A stretch of DNA of 64,000 bases from Nostoc sp. 'Peltigera membranacea cyanobiont' N6 (GTDB taxonomy: Bacteria > Cyanobacteriota > Cyanobacteriia > Cyanobacteriales > Nostocaceae). The stretch's first letter is position 1. Every line of letters starts with the position of its first letter. Shown one piece after another: positions 1-9,662 of this stretch. The DNA is taken from contig NZ_CP026681.1 in NCBI RefSeq assembly GCF_002949735.1, forward strand, positions 6,788,501 to 6,852,500. The letters are read 5' to 3'. The notes below the pieces were generated by a model that saw nothing but the letters and a program-made list of their open reading frames with translations, did not search any database and was not told the DNA's origin. The translations under genes were made by a program, and so were the position numbers.

Positions 1-1123
1 GTGAACTGATAGCAACATCAGTTAGCTCAATTAAAGTGTCTTTAGTGGCAACCAAGTTATCAACTTCAGTTTTAGTATAGGTTGTAGTTTGGTTAGCTTT
101 AGAGGTTAGTAAGGTGTCAGTTTGAGCTTTAGTATAAGTGGTGGAGGCATCAGCTTTTGTTGCTAAACCAGCAGTAAGTTCAGTATCCCTTGTGATGGCA
201 TCAGGTATTTGAGTATCAGGAATTTTACCACCACCATCCAAAGTAGCAACCCCCAAGGCAGTACCTTTAGCTGTAATAGGGATAGCACCTGAAATTAAAG
301 TATCAGTTTGATTTTTAGTGTAGACATCAGCAGAGTTAGCTTTAGGGCTTACTAATCCATCAACTTCTGTTTTTGTGTAGGTAGTAGACTGATTAGCTTT
401 AGTGGCTAAAGAAGTAGTTAAATCACTAGTATTAGCCTTCAAAGATAAAGCTGCTGTAACATCACTAGAATTAGCTTTAGGGTTTACTAAACCATCAGTT
501 TGAGTCTTAGTATAATAACCACTAAGGTCAACTGTCACGCCTCCTACAAGGGCATCTGTTTGAGTTTTTGTATAGGTGGTAGCCTGATTAGCCTTAGTAT
601 TTAGTAAAGTATTAGTTTCAGGTTTAGTGTAGTAGTTAGTTAAATCAGCACCTGATACGCCTGCTATAAGAGTATCTACTTCAGATTTGAGATAAACAAC
701 TGGATCAGAAGAAGTAGAATTAGTTTTAACTTTACCCGCTACAGTATTAGTTGCTATATTTACACCAGCTTGGCTTAATATATAGGTTATTAAAGATTGA
801 TGTTGAGGGTCAGAGGAATCTCCTCCACCTTCACGTAGTACAGATAATTCTAAGTCAGAGGTTCCTACAGGTACAATGGCATCAAAAGTTTCTCCACCTG
901 GTAATATGAACCTATAGAAAGATGAGCGTTCACCTTCTTCATTACACCAAAGAATAAAATTTATTTTACCTTCTCTATTGGTGATAAAGTTTTTAGTAAC
1001 TTCAGGGTATTCTACGTTATTAATAGTATTACCCTTCATGTGAATTACTTGAACAACAGCATTTCTTAGGGGTTCATTATTTAGTCCAATAAATGTAGAT
1101 TTGATAATTCTTTGAGTTGGCAT
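1..1123 (-). CDS. phage tail fibre protein (partial, C-terminus outside window)
   Basis: An open frame reads leftward from ATG at 1123 and is still open at base 1, so the C-terminus lies outside the window. The first ~120 residues look like a small globular head (begins MPTQRIIKSTFIGLNNE). After that come degenerate repeats of the type YYTKTQTDALV / ALKANTSDLTT / YTKTEVDGLVSPKANS, the usual makeup of the trimeric shaft of long phage tail fibres. It follows two other fibre genes on the same strand, fitting the distal end of the late operon. The likely role is receptor binding. Fibre identity is well supported by the repeats; the receptor cannot be inferred. Confidence 0.8.
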   Translation of the reverse strand, partial: MPTQRIIKSTFIGLNNEPLRNAVVQVIHMKGNTINNVEYPEVTKNFITNREGKINFILWCNEEGERSSFYRFILPGGETFDAIVPVGTSDLELSVLREGGGDSSDPQHQSLITYILSQAGVNIATNTVAGKVKTNSTSSDPVVYLKSEVDTLIAGVSGADLTNYYTKPETNTLLNTKANQATTYTKTQTDALVGGVTVDLSGYYTKTQTDGLVNPKANSSDVTAALSLKANTSDLTTSLATKANQSTTYTKTEVDGLVSPKANSADVYTKNQTDTLISGAIPITAKGTALGVATLDGGGKIPDTQIPDAITRDTELTAGLATKADASTTYTKAQTDTLLTSKANQTTTYTKTEVDNLVATKDTLIELTDVAISS

Positions 1124-1138
1124 ATTTATTTTATGGAT

Positions 1139-1170
1139 AAAAAAGTTCACTCCAAATCAATAAAGTGAAC
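1139..1170 (-). terminator. rho-independent terminator after the collar fibre gene
   Basis: On the minus strand a 7-bp stem GTTCACT/AGTGAAC (arms at 1164-1170 and 1145-1151) is followed directly by TTTTTT. It lies 9 bases past the stop of the collar fibre gene and just before the next fibre gene, so it could attenuate expression of the last fibre. Confidence 0.7.
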
Positions 1171-1179
1171 CTTACAGTT

Positions 1180-2382
1180 TTAATATTTAATAATCTTGTT
1201 TTTTGCTAACCAAGGTTGCATATTTTCATGGGAACCTCCCCCACCTTGGGTATTTAAGCTAATATTAGAAGTAGCAGCATTTAGGCTAACATTAGTTTTG
1301 GCTCCAGCCATATTAATACCTGTAACTGCACCATAGATACCTATGTTTGCACTACCAGCAACGATTCCTATTCCTGTTAAGGAAGGTTGAGTATCTGGAT
1401 ATATATTGCTGCCCCCAGGAATTGTGGTTAATTCAGCACCATTACCTCTAGTACCATTACCTTCTGCATATTGTCTAAAAGGTCTTAAACTATGAGCATG
1501 TCCTGGGTCATAAACTCCGTGAGCATGACCAGCGTCAGCAACCCCATGACTATGACTTGGGTCATTAATGGTATGCAAGTGCGGTGATTCATTAACTGAA
1601 TGACTATGGGCAAAGTCATTAACACTGTGGGTGTGAGGAGGGGTTTGAGCGACATTTAAAGTAACACCTTCTAATCCTCCTGTTTGTCCAAGCACTCTAT
1701 TGGTTAAACCTGTACCAGTACCAGCTCCTACAGACACTCTACCTCTACTATCTGGTACTCTGAAATTAGAACCAGACTGTCCATGAGTGTAACCAATTGC
1801 TGAAAATAAAGCAGGGTAAGTACTAGGAGCATAATAAGCTCCATCTTCCCATAACCAACCTGAAGGTAATGTTGATCCAGAAAACTCCATTGATGCCCCA
1901 GGAGGAATTAACTGGGTAACAGGAATATTAGCAGGTGTAATCCTATCAACTAATTTATCTCGTAAGTCAATTATATTGCCTGAAAGTGTCCCTGAAGCTG
2001 TGGTAACTTTAGCCATAGGAAAACTTTCATTAGGTAAAACAGATGAAGCTTGAACAGTTCCATCATTACCTATAAAAATATATCTAGTAACATTATTAGG
2101 AATAGAAATAGAACCTGGAGTGATGCTGACTGTACTACCATCAGCTAACAATACTACTCCCCCTAAATAATTAAAAGCTAACCCGGATGTATGGCTAACC
2201 TGTAGTCTATTGTAGAAGTTATAAAAGTTTGATTTAATTTGACCTGGAGTATCATCTAAAGAAGAATCTAAAACCTTGGGACCATGACCAAGGAAATCAT
2301 CACCGTCTACTATAGGGTAAGCTATAGCATTAGCAATTTCAGCAGTAAAAATATCGCCATTTTGTAATATAGGGCGTGTCAT
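1180..2382 (-). CDS. short tail fibre / tail collar protein with HxH repeats
   Basis: A 400-aa structural protein of the prophage tail. Residues ~160-220 (PPGASMEFSGSTLPSGWLW ... RVPDSRGRVSVGAG) match the phage tail collar domain found in short fibres and microcystin-dependent-protein-like proteins. Residues 250-297 hold six HxH pairs spaced exactly nine residues apart (H250, 259, 268, 277, 286, 295). In T4 gp12 comparable His pairs bind metal ions along the trimer axis, so this array is likely a metal-binding stalk. The glycine- and asparagine-rich C-terminal part would form a beta head. ATG at 2382; transcribed with the neighbouring fibre genes. Confidence 0.85.
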   Translation of the reverse strand: MTRPILQNGDIFTAEIANAIAYPIVDGDDFLGHGPKVLDSSLDDTPGQIKSNFYNFYNRLQVSHTSGLAFNYLGGVVLLADGSTVSITPGSISIPNNVTRYIFIGNDGTVQASSVLPNESFPMAKVTTASGTLSGNIIDLRDKLVDRITPANIPVTQLIPPGASMEFSGSTLPSGWLWEDGAYYAPSTYPALFSAIGYTHGQSGSNFRVPDSRGRVSVGAGTGTGLTNRVLGQTGGLEGVTLNVAQTPPHTHSVNDFAHSHSVNESPHLHTINDPSHSHGVADAGHAHGVYDPGHAHSLRPFRQYAEGNGTRGNGAELTTIPGGSNIYPDTQPSLTGIGIVAGSANIGIYGAVTGINMAGAKTNVSLNAATSNISLNTQGGGGSHENMQPWLAKNKIIKY

Positions 2383-2402
2383 ATATATATTTTAAATAAT
2401 AA

Positions 2403-3881
2403 TTAAATTGTTCCTATTGCATACCAATTAACACGAACAGTTCCAACAAAACCACCAGCGTAAAATTGAAAGTTTGAGTTAGTTCTTACTGTTACAGTAA
2501 AATTATTTGCTGTAGCTGTATTATCCCCATTAGTAATAACAATTGTATGAATACCTGTAAATGAGAAACCAAAAGTTAAACTTGCTTGAGAAAAAGAATC
2601 TGTTGTAACTGCTAACGTACCATAAGAAATAGCTAGACTATTTGGAAGTAGCAACTGCCATTTTCCTGTAGTCAGATTTTGCCATTTAATTTTGTCATTA
2701 ACTAAAGCAGTAGCAAAAGCAGTACTAGCTATCCTTGTATCGTTAGTACCAAGTACTTGTGTTGGTACAGTAGGGCTTCCGGTAAATCCTGGTGAAACTA
2801 AATTCGCTTTTAGTGCTAATCCAGTATCTACATAATTAGTATTGGCAGCTTTTGTAGAGTTATCACCTGCGGTTTGAGAGGGTACAATTACTGAACCAGT
2901 AAGTGTTGGAGAAGCTAAAGTGGCATAGCTTGCTAAGTTAGACTTAACATAAGCAGTAGTAGCAATTTGAGTTGTGTTAGTAGAAGTTGTTGCTGTTGGA
3001 GCTAAAGGAGTACCAGTAAAAGTTGGGCTAGCTAAAGGAGCTTTTAGAGCTAAAGAAGTATTTGTGGTAGTAACGTTATCTGCTAAACCTGCTGCAACAA
3101 AATTAGTATTAGCTGCTTTTGTTGAAGCATCCCCTAATGCTTGATTTGGTACAATTACGTCCCCTGAAAAGATGGGGCTAATCAGGTTTGCTTTTAAGGC
3201 AACATTAGATTTAACATCTTCAACTTGGTCATAAACTGCATCCTGAGAAGCAGATTTACCTGAACCATTCCAAGCAGAACTATAAGGGGTATCGTCAGCT
3301 AAAATTAATGAACCATTAGGTTCAACTGGTATAACCATCCAGCTAGTTGTATTAGTTGGTACTACCCCTGTAATTGGGTTTAGGTCTTTGGAGATGTAAG
3401 TTCTGTTCAGGTAAGTTACTAAATCTCTGAACTTGTAGGTAGTAGTGGGGCTATAAGCACCTTGAGGAAATGGCCCACCAATACTTTGGGCAAGCGCTGG
3501 AGTAGTTGCAATAATTCTGGCAACTCTCAAAGCACCAGCATCCATTACATCATTTACAAGACCAGTAGGTGTTAGTGATGCAAATTGAACTGGGCTAACA
3601 TTAGGAACTATTGCATTAAAATTAATTAACGCTGGCTCAATTAATGATCCATCAGTATTAGTTTTAAAGAATTGAAAGTTGTAAGTAATTCTTGAAGTTT
3701 CAGATTGTGGCAGGGTTATATCAATGGCACCTGCTGTTATACTAAACGTATATGATTGAGGTAGATAGATTGTATCTGGAGAAGTAGCATCATCAATTAA
3801 GGTACCAGCTAATACAACAATAAGTTTACCTGTAATACTATTTCCAGCAGAATCTTTTAGTGTTCCTACTATTTGAGTCAT
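2403..3881 (-). CDS. phage tail fibre protein with repeat shaft
   Basis: 492 aa. The N-terminal ~120 residues form a beta-rich domain (MTQIVGTLKDSAGNSITGKL). Residues ~145-180 (AYSPTTTYKFRDLVTYLNRT) resemble a carbohydrate-binding-like module common in fibres. Residues ~195-400 contain repeats such as ALKAPLASPTFTGTPLAPT and TQIATTAYVKSNL, typical of trimeric fibre shafts. The C-terminal ~90 residues would be the tip. It sits between the tail protein I homologue and the collar fibre on the same strand with ~20-base gaps, as expected for a baseplate-attached fibre. Confidence 0.85.
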   Translation of the reverse strand: MTQIVGTLKDSAGNSITGKLIVVLAGTLIDDATSPDTIYLPQSYTFSITAGAIDITLPQSETSRITYNFQFFKTNTDGSLIEPALINFNAIVPNVSPVQFASLTPTGLVNDVMDAGALRVARIIATTPALAQSIGGPFPQGAYSPTTTYKFRDLVTYLNRTYISKDLNPITGVVPTNTTSWMVIPVEPNGSLILADDTPYSSAWNGSGKSASQDAVYDQVEDVKSNVALKANLISPIFSGDVIVPNQALGDASTKAANTNFVAAGLADNVTTTNTSLALKAPLASPTFTGTPLAPTATTSTNTTQIATTAYVKSNLASYATLASPTLTGSVIVPSQTAGDNSTKAANTNYVDTGLALKANLVSPGFTGSPTVPTQVLGTNDTRIASTAFATALVNDKIKWQNLTTGKWQLLLPNSLAISYGTLAVTTDSFSQASLTFGFSFTGIHTIVITNGDNTATANNFTVTVRTNSNFQFYAGGFVGTVRVNWYAIGTI

Positions 3882-3894
3882 TTATTTATATTAT

Positions 3895-4455
3895 TTAAAA
3901 TTCAGTAATATAATCGTCATTAAATATAATTTCAGTGCTGCACCAACAAGGGCCATATAAGGAATTAAGCTTTTGAGTTAACTTAAATTTATCCCCATAT
4001 TTATATGCGTTAGGTAGGTAAATAATATATTCCCAAGCACTAGTACCTAATGCATCTCCTGTGGTGGAGGTTCCTAAGATAAAGTCACCTCTGGAAGTTA
4101 TTAAGTGTCGTATATCAAAACAATCTAATACTAGACTTAATACCTCTCTAGACCCCTTATTAGGCCAAATTTTAGTATATGAATTAGATATCAATAATCT
4201 TTTAGTTTGGGTTGCCCAGGTCTTATCCCAGTAATCTCCTGTGAAACCAGTTAAAGGTGCCAAGAAATCTAACCATTCAATGTCGCATAATAGGGGATCT
4301 AGCTGCCTAGATAAGTCATCAACTTTTACTTTGGTTTCTAATAGTAATTCATCAAAATAACCTGTGATCCATTCAGTAGCTTCAGTAGTCTGGTAGCACT
4401 CAGGTAATCTACTATATATAGGTTTATTAGTAGCCCAGGATTCAGAAGTTTGCAT
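3895..4455 (-). CDS. phage tail protein I (P2 gpI-like baseplate protein)
   Basis: 186 aa. The sequence SRLPECYQTTEATEWITGYF ... LDPLLCDIEWLDFLAPLTGF has the character of the P2 gpI / tail_P2_I family, which links the baseplate wedge to the fibres. Its ATG overlaps the stop of the upstream baseplate J gene (TAATG), showing translational coupling, and the W/gp25-J-I order is conserved in P2-like and other contractile tails. Family call rests on position and weak similarity, so the exact role is inferred. Confidence 0.7.
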   Translation of the reverse strand: MQTSESWATNKPIYSRLPECYQTTEATEWITGYFDELLLETKVKVDDLSRQLDPLLCDIEWLDFLAPLTGFTGDYWDKTWATQTKRLLISNSYTKIWPNKGSREVLSLVLDCFDIRHLITSRGDFILGTSTTGDALGTSAWEYIIYLPNAYKYGDKFKLTQKLNSLYGPCWCSTEIIFNDDYITEF

Positions 4456-5639
4456 TATATAAATCCCCCAGAGAGAGAGAAATCTTCACCTTCCCCCCTC
4501 AAAGCTTCATACACTATGCCATCCTGATCTACTAATTGCATGAATAGAGAATAAGGGTAAGGCAGAGTATAATCATTTGGTATAGGGATATTTGAAGGAG
4601 TTCCATTTATGCTGAGGGTTCCTCCATCTATAATTACACCTGTGTTCCTTAGAACGTAACCAACTTCAAAAAATAATATGTCTTTACTTAATGGGTAATA
4701 ACTAGGATTTAAATAATCTTGGTATGCTTCCCATAAAATATCAAAGGCTTCTTCTGGGTCTACACCAGGAGATAAATTATATTGTAATTCTGCAATAATA
4801 GGTAATAACTCAATAGGACTAATATAAAGGCTAGTGCCTAATTGAATCCTATTTGCTAATTGAGATTTAACGTCAGTAATTTGAGCATCATTTGCAGGTT
4901 CACCATTAGAATTTAAAAGAAATAAATGAACTGCTCCTAATTCTCTGGTAGTCTTATCTCCACCAAGTAAACCTATAGCTTTACAGACTGAACCTTCCCC
5001 TAATAAGATTTCAGCAGCCTGTTCATAATCATCAGCAGAAACTAAGTTTCTAAGTCTAATTTGAGTAAGTGCCCTGTTAATAGCAGAAGCCTCACTTTCT
5101 AAATCTGAGCCACCTGAAGCAGCTTCAATATTAGTAACACCAGCAAGGTAAGTTAATGGTTGAGTTATTCCAGTAATAGAGTATGATGAGATATTGTACT
5201 CAGAACCTACTTCCTCAGCAGTAACAGTAACTGAACCTGAAATTAATCCAGCAGGAATTACTAAAGGTGCATCAGTGAAGAATGAAAGTTTACCATTAGT
5301 ATCAACTACTTCAAATCCTTCAGGAATTGTAAATATGACACTTTGAGGAGAGCTAATACTAAAAGTTAATGTGGTTTTAGCTTTGGTTCCACTACTACGT
5401 GTAACCCCAGAAATCTTAAGAAAGTCAATTACTAAAGCTAAAGGTAATTGGTTTACATAATATAAGAATTCAGCTCCAGCAAAGGCTTGCCCTTGTATTA
5501 AAGCTGCAATAGGGGAATTCTCTGTGAAATCATTTAATAAGCCCCCAGAGGCGTTGTAGACTTTTAACTTAGCTTGTTCTACAATATCTATCTCATTACG
5601 TGGGTCAAGTACAATTGAATTTAATATAATATCTGCCAT
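4455..5639 (-). CDS. baseplate J-like wedge protein
   Basis: 394 aa, a usual length for P2 gpJ / Mu gp47 / T4 gp6-like wedge proteins. Typical features are an N-terminal helical part (NEIDIVEQAKLKVYNASGG), a beta domain (PEGFEVVDTNGKLSFFTDA), EVGSEYNISSYSITGITQPL, and the family segment GGSDLESEASAINRALTQIR. The protein forms the baseplate wedge ring that triggers sheath contraction. It lies between the gp25-like gene (4-base gap) and tail protein I (1-base overlap). ATG at 5639. Confidence 0.9.
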   Translation of the reverse strand: MADIILNSIVLDPRNEIDIVEQAKLKVYNASGGLLNDFTENSPIAALIQGQAFAGAEFLYYVNQLPLALVIDFLKISGVTRSSGTKAKTTLTFSISSPQSVIFTIPEGFEVVDTNGKLSFFTDAPLVIPAGLISGSVTVTAEEVGSEYNISSYSITGITQPLTYLAGVTNIEAASGGSDLESEASAINRALTQIRLRNLVSADDYEQAAEILLGEGSVCKAIGLLGGDKTTRELGAVHLFLLNSNGEPANDAQITDVKSQLANRIQLGTSLYISPIELLPIIAELQYNLSPGVDPEEAFDILWEAYQDYLNPSYYPLSKDILFFEVGYVLRNTGVIIDGGTLSINGTPSNIPIPNDYTLPYPYSLFMQLVDQDGIVYEALRGEGEDFSLSGGFI

Positions 5640-5642
5640 AAT

Positions 5643-5987
5643 TTAAATAGTTATTTTTATAGGATTTTGTTCAAGTTCTCCATACGACCAATACACTAAA
5701 ATTACAGCTTCACCTTGGTCATTGATTGATCCATCAACTTCAAATTCAGCATCAGGAATATATTTTTCTAAACCTGTTTTAAATTCAGAAGTGATTAGGT
5801 TAATATTTGAAATACTAGTAAACAGGGAATCAGTTCTCCCATAATTAGGAACCATTACCCTTTCATTAGTTTCAGTTTGAAGCCAACTAAGGATATGTCC
5901 TTTGATTAAATCAGCTTCACTAGCCACAACAAGATTTCCTCTTACTGGGTCAATAGTAAGAGGAAAATTAATACCTTGAGTTATCAT
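5643..5987 (-). CDS. gp25/gpW-like baseplate lysozyme-fold protein
   Basis: 114 aa. GINFPLTIDPVRGNLVVASE, followed by GHILSWLQTETNERVMVPNY and a conserved C-terminal beta segment, matches the GPW/gp25 family: a short wedge protein that nucleates the sheath. The length is typical and the neighbours (V-like spike gene upstream, J-like gene downstream) are the canonical partners. ATG at 5987. Confidence 0.88.
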   Translation of the reverse strand: MITQGINFPLTIDPVRGNLVVASEADLIKGHILSWLQTETNERVMVPNYGRTDSLFTSISNINLITSEFKTGLEKYIPDAEFEVDGSINDQGEAVILVYWSYGELEQNPIKITI

Positions 5988-6021
5988 AAATTTCTGTTAT
6001 CTAATATATATAGATGTCCCA

Positions 6022-6756
6022 TTACCACCCTTTATTTACTATTGTGTCGCCCCTAGAGTCAACTGCTCCAACGGTAGCAATTTGTTTACCATTAATAGAC
6101 ATGGTTCCTGTGGACACGAAATTAATCCCAAAACCACCACAGTTCACTGTGAGGACACCTCCACCCATCTCGCTTGTTCCATTACTATATAGCTTGACAA
6201 ACCAAGTACCTGCTTGTAATAAGACATATTGAGCAGCACTTAAAGTAATTGCCTGTAAAGCTTGCATAAAAATATTTCTTTTAGAATAAGCTTTAACATC
6301 TTCTGTGGCTGTAGAAGTTATACTTTTTTCAGAGCTAATAGCTATTTCACCACTTACATTTAAAGTGTCAGTTCCACTTACTGAAACATTTTTACTTCCA
6401 GGAATAGATGAGTAATAATCATTAACTATATCTTCTTTATCTTTAGGTGGGTTAGTGTCATTAATAATTGGTAAGTAATAGGCATTGCTCTCTAAACCAT
6501 CTACAAATAAAATTAATACTGTTGAGTTAATAGGAGGTAGGTTAGCATCAACTCCAGGGGCAATATCAAGTCTTCTAATCCAATCACTCTCTAAAGAAGG
6601 TGAGGATGGTAATGATACTTTAATTCTACGCTTATTTTGTGGGTCAACATTTGTGGTAACTATAGCTAAAGTTGGGTAAGGCATCCTACCCTGCTGATCT
6701 AGTGCAATTTGGTTTGCTTTTTGAGATTGATTTAATATTTTAAATATATCATTCAT
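6022..6756 (-). CDS. baseplate spike protein (gpV/gp5-like OB-fold)
   Basis: 244 aa. The N-terminal ~95 residues (PYPTLAIVTTNVDPQNKRRI ... VDANLPPINSTVLILFVDGL) look like the OB-fold of P2 gpV / T4 gp5 / VgrG spike proteins. The C-terminal half has repetitive beta segments (SVSGTDTLNVSGEIAISSEK ... ITLSAAQYVLLQAG) that would form the trimeric beta-helical needle piercing the outer membrane. It lies 2 bases downstream of the hub gene, so hub and spike are expressed together. Confidence 0.82.
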   Translation of the reverse strand: MNDIFKILNQSQKANQIALDQQGRMPYPTLAIVTTNVDPQNKRRIKVSLPSSPSLESDWIRRLDIAPGVDANLPPINSTVLILFVDGLESNAYYLPIINDTNPPKDKEDIVNDYYSSIPGSKNVSVSGTDTLNVSGEIAISSEKSITSTATEDVKAYSKRNIFMQALQAITLSAAQYVLLQAGTWFVKLYSNGTSEMGGGVLTVNCGGFGINFVSTGTMSINGKQIATVGAVDSRGDTIVNKGW

Positions 6757-6758
6757 AA

Positions 6759-9659
6759 TTAGATTGGATCACCTTTTTTAGGTAGTTTTACTCTTAAGCC
6801 TGGATTAATTGGATTACCTGCTACTCTAATTTCCCAATGTAAATGGTTTCCGAAGGAATGACCTGTATTACCTATTAGTGCAATCACTTGACCTTGTTTA
6901 ACTTGCTGACCATTACCCACTAAAATCTTACTAGTATGAGCATAAGCAGTTTGTTCATTGTTTGTATGGTCAATGATTACTTTGTTTCCATATCCATCAT
7001 TTGCATCTCCTACAGAAGACACAGTTCCATCAGCAGCAGCTTGAATAGGTGTTCCAGCATTATTAGCAATATCAATCCCCTTATGAAGTTTAGTAACCCC
7101 ATTTAGAGTTCTCATACCATAAGGGGAAGTAAAGGTGCCATGTGCAGGAATAATATAATTATTAGACCCGGAATTTGCACTACTATTAATAACTGGGTTT
7201 TCTATTGATTTAACTGAAGGAATATCACTACTTGCAGATTTATTTTTTAAAGGAGAATAACAGGTAGCTCTACTAATAAAACTTCCACCAGAGTATGTAT
7301 GGGTAATAGTATCAATCACCCATATTCTATCAAGGAACTTACTAACTCCTTTAGTTTGAAATAATGTATCAGGGTCAAGGGTTAAAACTTCAGGAGTAGT
7401 AGGGAATTCAGTTTGAGCTAAGATGCCTTTAATTCTATTTTCATCACTTACACGTTGACTATCAGCAGTATCAGTAGCTCCTGTAGTTGTAGGGGCAGGA
7501 ATAGGGCTTATAGCTCCTGTTGTGGAAGGTAAGTTATCTCCACCTGTACCAACAACATTTTCCTTTTTCTTCTGAACCATTACCCCAGAGTCGGGGTCAA
7601 TTTCAAACTTACGTTCACCAACTGAAGTAGTTTCACCTGGTTTAGATGACCTGGCACCTCCTGAACTGGAAGTCTGAGCTTGATGAGAGACAGTAAAGGT
7701 ACCTCCCATATTTGTGCCATACTCGCATACAAAAACGTTCTGGTCAGCTTTTAAACCTTTGCGGGGGCCTATATATAGAGTTGGGCCAACACAGTGAACT
7801 CTATACCCAATTCTTCTAGCTTCAATTAGTAGTGCCTCATAATCTGTGATTCCTCTTTGAGGAAACCTAGTATATAGTGGACCATCTTCAGGCATCTCAA
7901 GTTTCATTCCATAGTTGGAAGTAATCTTTTGAGCTATCTTTTTAAAAGTCAGATTGGTGTAAACAGTATTCCTAACTATTTGAGTTAAAACAACAGTAGC
8001 AGCAGTTCCAGAAAACTCAAGAGCATCAGGTTCAAATAGAGAAAACTTAAGTCCAGTGTGAATGAAAGAATAAGCTGCGATCGCTTTACCTCCATAACCC
8101 ATCTCAACTGTAATTTGAGCACCTGCTAGAGTCTTAGCAATTGGGGTAACTTGAGTAGTAGGTGACTGAGAAGCTGCTACTGAGGAGGCAACGTTAGAAG
8201 TAGGGGTTACTCCAGAGGTGGCACTATCAAAAGCTTTAATTATCTTCAGAGCAATAGGTAGTAAAGTATCATTTAAAGTTTGATAATTACCAGAGCTAAC
8301 AGCAGTTTGAGTTATGGAAGTTAAAGCAGCCCCAAGGTTAGTTACTTCTAATATAGTTATTCCTCTACTAGGGGCACTTAAAGCTTGTCTGTGAGTGAAA
8401 GAATAGGAGCCAAATTCATTAGCTAAGGCAACATCTATTAAAGATAGAGACTTACCGCTAAGGTCATATTTACCCCCTGGAATTACACCTGATCTACCCG
8501 CAGGTTCATCACAGTGTATTTCAAAAGCATAAGCACCTATTTGTTCCTTGAGAGTTTTGACAGCATCCTGATAAGCTCTACGTGCAGCATCACTTCTACC
8601 AGCAGGTACTGTGGGAGCAGTCACTACTGTATACCCAGCTTGAGGTAATTTAGTAAGTAGTATTTCAGTCAACTTATCATTGACTACAAATTCTAGAGTT
8701 CTAGACTCACCTTTATAGGTTACTGAAGAAGTTGCAGTACCATTGGTGCCGCTACCTGAAGCTCCATCAGCTATGTGCCCAGGAACCACAATAATTGACT
8801 TTGTTGCTGGTAGTAAAGCAGCAGGCCAATCATTTACTTTAATGGAAGATAGTTGAGAGTTTTTAGCTTGATTACTTTGTTGAGTTGCTGTCTGCTCTTT
8901 AGTTTGATTACTAGTGGATGAAGCAGAAGTAGTTGTGGAATTTTCTACTAATTCAACTTTAATATTATGTAGTAGACCAATAGTATTAGCAGCTTGAAAT
9001 CCCTTAGTACCTGTTAGCTCATTAAATGCTCTAGTAAAAAGGTCAATTCCTCTATCACCTAAAGTAGTGTGAGGCCCCCAATCTTGGATATCACAAATAA
9101 CAGATTTACCGTTATCTAAATTCGTGACTTTTACTTTATCTCCAAACTTGAGGTCAGTAAACATACCCTGAGAACCAAATTGTCTAGCAGCAGCAGGGTT
9201 GTTATATCTCATTGCACAGCCAAAGTCTCTATCAGGGTAAAGAGTATTATCCCTAGAACCTGTGGTGTCATTGAAAATACTAGCGGTAGTTTTCTCAAAT
9301 AAAACTTTACCAGTAACACCTACTCCTGAATTAGCATCAGGAATTGCTGAGTTAGTAATTGAGGTTACAGAAGGAGTGGTGGCTACTGATTTAGAAGCTT
9401 CTACTGGGTCTAGACCATTTACACTTTCAACGTATGTAAAGAACTTATCTACAAGGATCTTCTGTGGGTCATAGACAGTAAAGTTACAGTTTGATTGAGC
9501 TTTACCCTCTGCTAAGGTTACTGATGCCTTAATAAGCTTTTCATCCCCAATTGTAAACGTTTCTGCTTCAGTGCTACCTTTAGAACCTATAGTAATTTTT
9601 AAGTAAGGATTCAAAAGATATTGACTTGGGTTAGGATTTTGATTATTAATATAAGACAT
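6759..9659 (-). CDS. giant baseplate hub (gpD-like) with RlpA, Amidase_3 and M23 domains
   Basis: 966 aa, about three times the usual gpD hub. Reading order: residues ~12-78 first hub beta-barrel segment; ~115-240 an RlpA-like double-psi beta-barrel (FGDKVKVTN, DIQDWGP with D193, RGIDLF with D206); ~270-480 an Amidase_3-like amidase with VVPGH (H295), E323, EIHCDE (H382) and GITILEV (E438); ~510-640 the hub core resumes (GYGGKAIAAYSFIHTGLKFS, TNLTFKKIAQKI); ~780-800 hub end; ~835-966 an M23 peptidase with HKGID (H859, D863), H908 and HLH (H939, H941). All metal-ligand residues expected for the amidase and M23 seem present. Inferred job: to cut peptidoglycan during injection. Ser/Thr/Gln-rich linkers separate the modules. 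Confidence 0.85.
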   Translation of the reverse strand: MSYINNQNPNPSQYLLNPYLKITIGSKGSTEAETFTIGDEKLIKASVTLAEGKAQSNCNFTVYDPQKILVDKFFTYVESVNGLDPVEASKSVATTPSVTSITNSAIPDANSGVGVTGKVLFEKTTASIFNDTTGSRDNTLYPDRDFGCAMRYNNPAAARQFGSQGMFTDLKFGDKVKVTNLDNGKSVICDIQDWGPHTTLGDRGIDLFTRAFNELTGTKGFQAANTIGLLHNIKVELVENSTTTSASSTSNQTKEQTATQQSNQAKNSQLSSIKVNDWPAALLPATKSIIVVPGHIADGASGSGTNGTATSSVTYKGESRTLEFVVNDKLTEILLTKLPQAGYTVVTAPTVPAGRSDAARRAYQDAVKTLKEQIGAYAFEIHCDEPAGRSGVIPGGKYDLSGKSLSLIDVALANEFGSYSFTHRQALSAPSRGITILEVTNLGAALTSITQTAVSSGNYQTLNDTLLPIALKIIKAFDSATSGVTPTSNVASSVAASQSPTTQVTPIAKTLAGAQITVEMGYGGKAIAAYSFIHTGLKFSLFEPDALEFSGTAATVVLTQIVRNTVYTNLTFKKIAQKITSNYGMKLEMPEDGPLYTRFPQRGITDYEALLIEARRIGYRVHCVGPTLYIGPRKGLKADQNVFVCEYGTNMGGTFTVSHQAQTSSSGGARSSKPGETTSVGERKFEIDPDSGVMVQKKKENVVGTGGDNLPSTTGAISPIPAPTTTGATDTADSQRVSDENRIKGILAQTEFPTTPEVLTLDPDTLFQTKGVSKFLDRIWVIDTITHTYSGGSFISRATCYSPLKNKSASSDIPSVKSIENPVINSSANSGSNNYIIPAHGTFTSPYGMRTLNGVTKLHKGIDIANNAGTPIQAAADGTVSSVGDANDGYGNKVIIDHTNNEQTAYAHTSKILVGNGQQVKQGQVIALIGNTGHSFGNHLHWEIRVAGNPINPGLRVKLPKKGDPI

Positions 9660-9662
9660 AAT

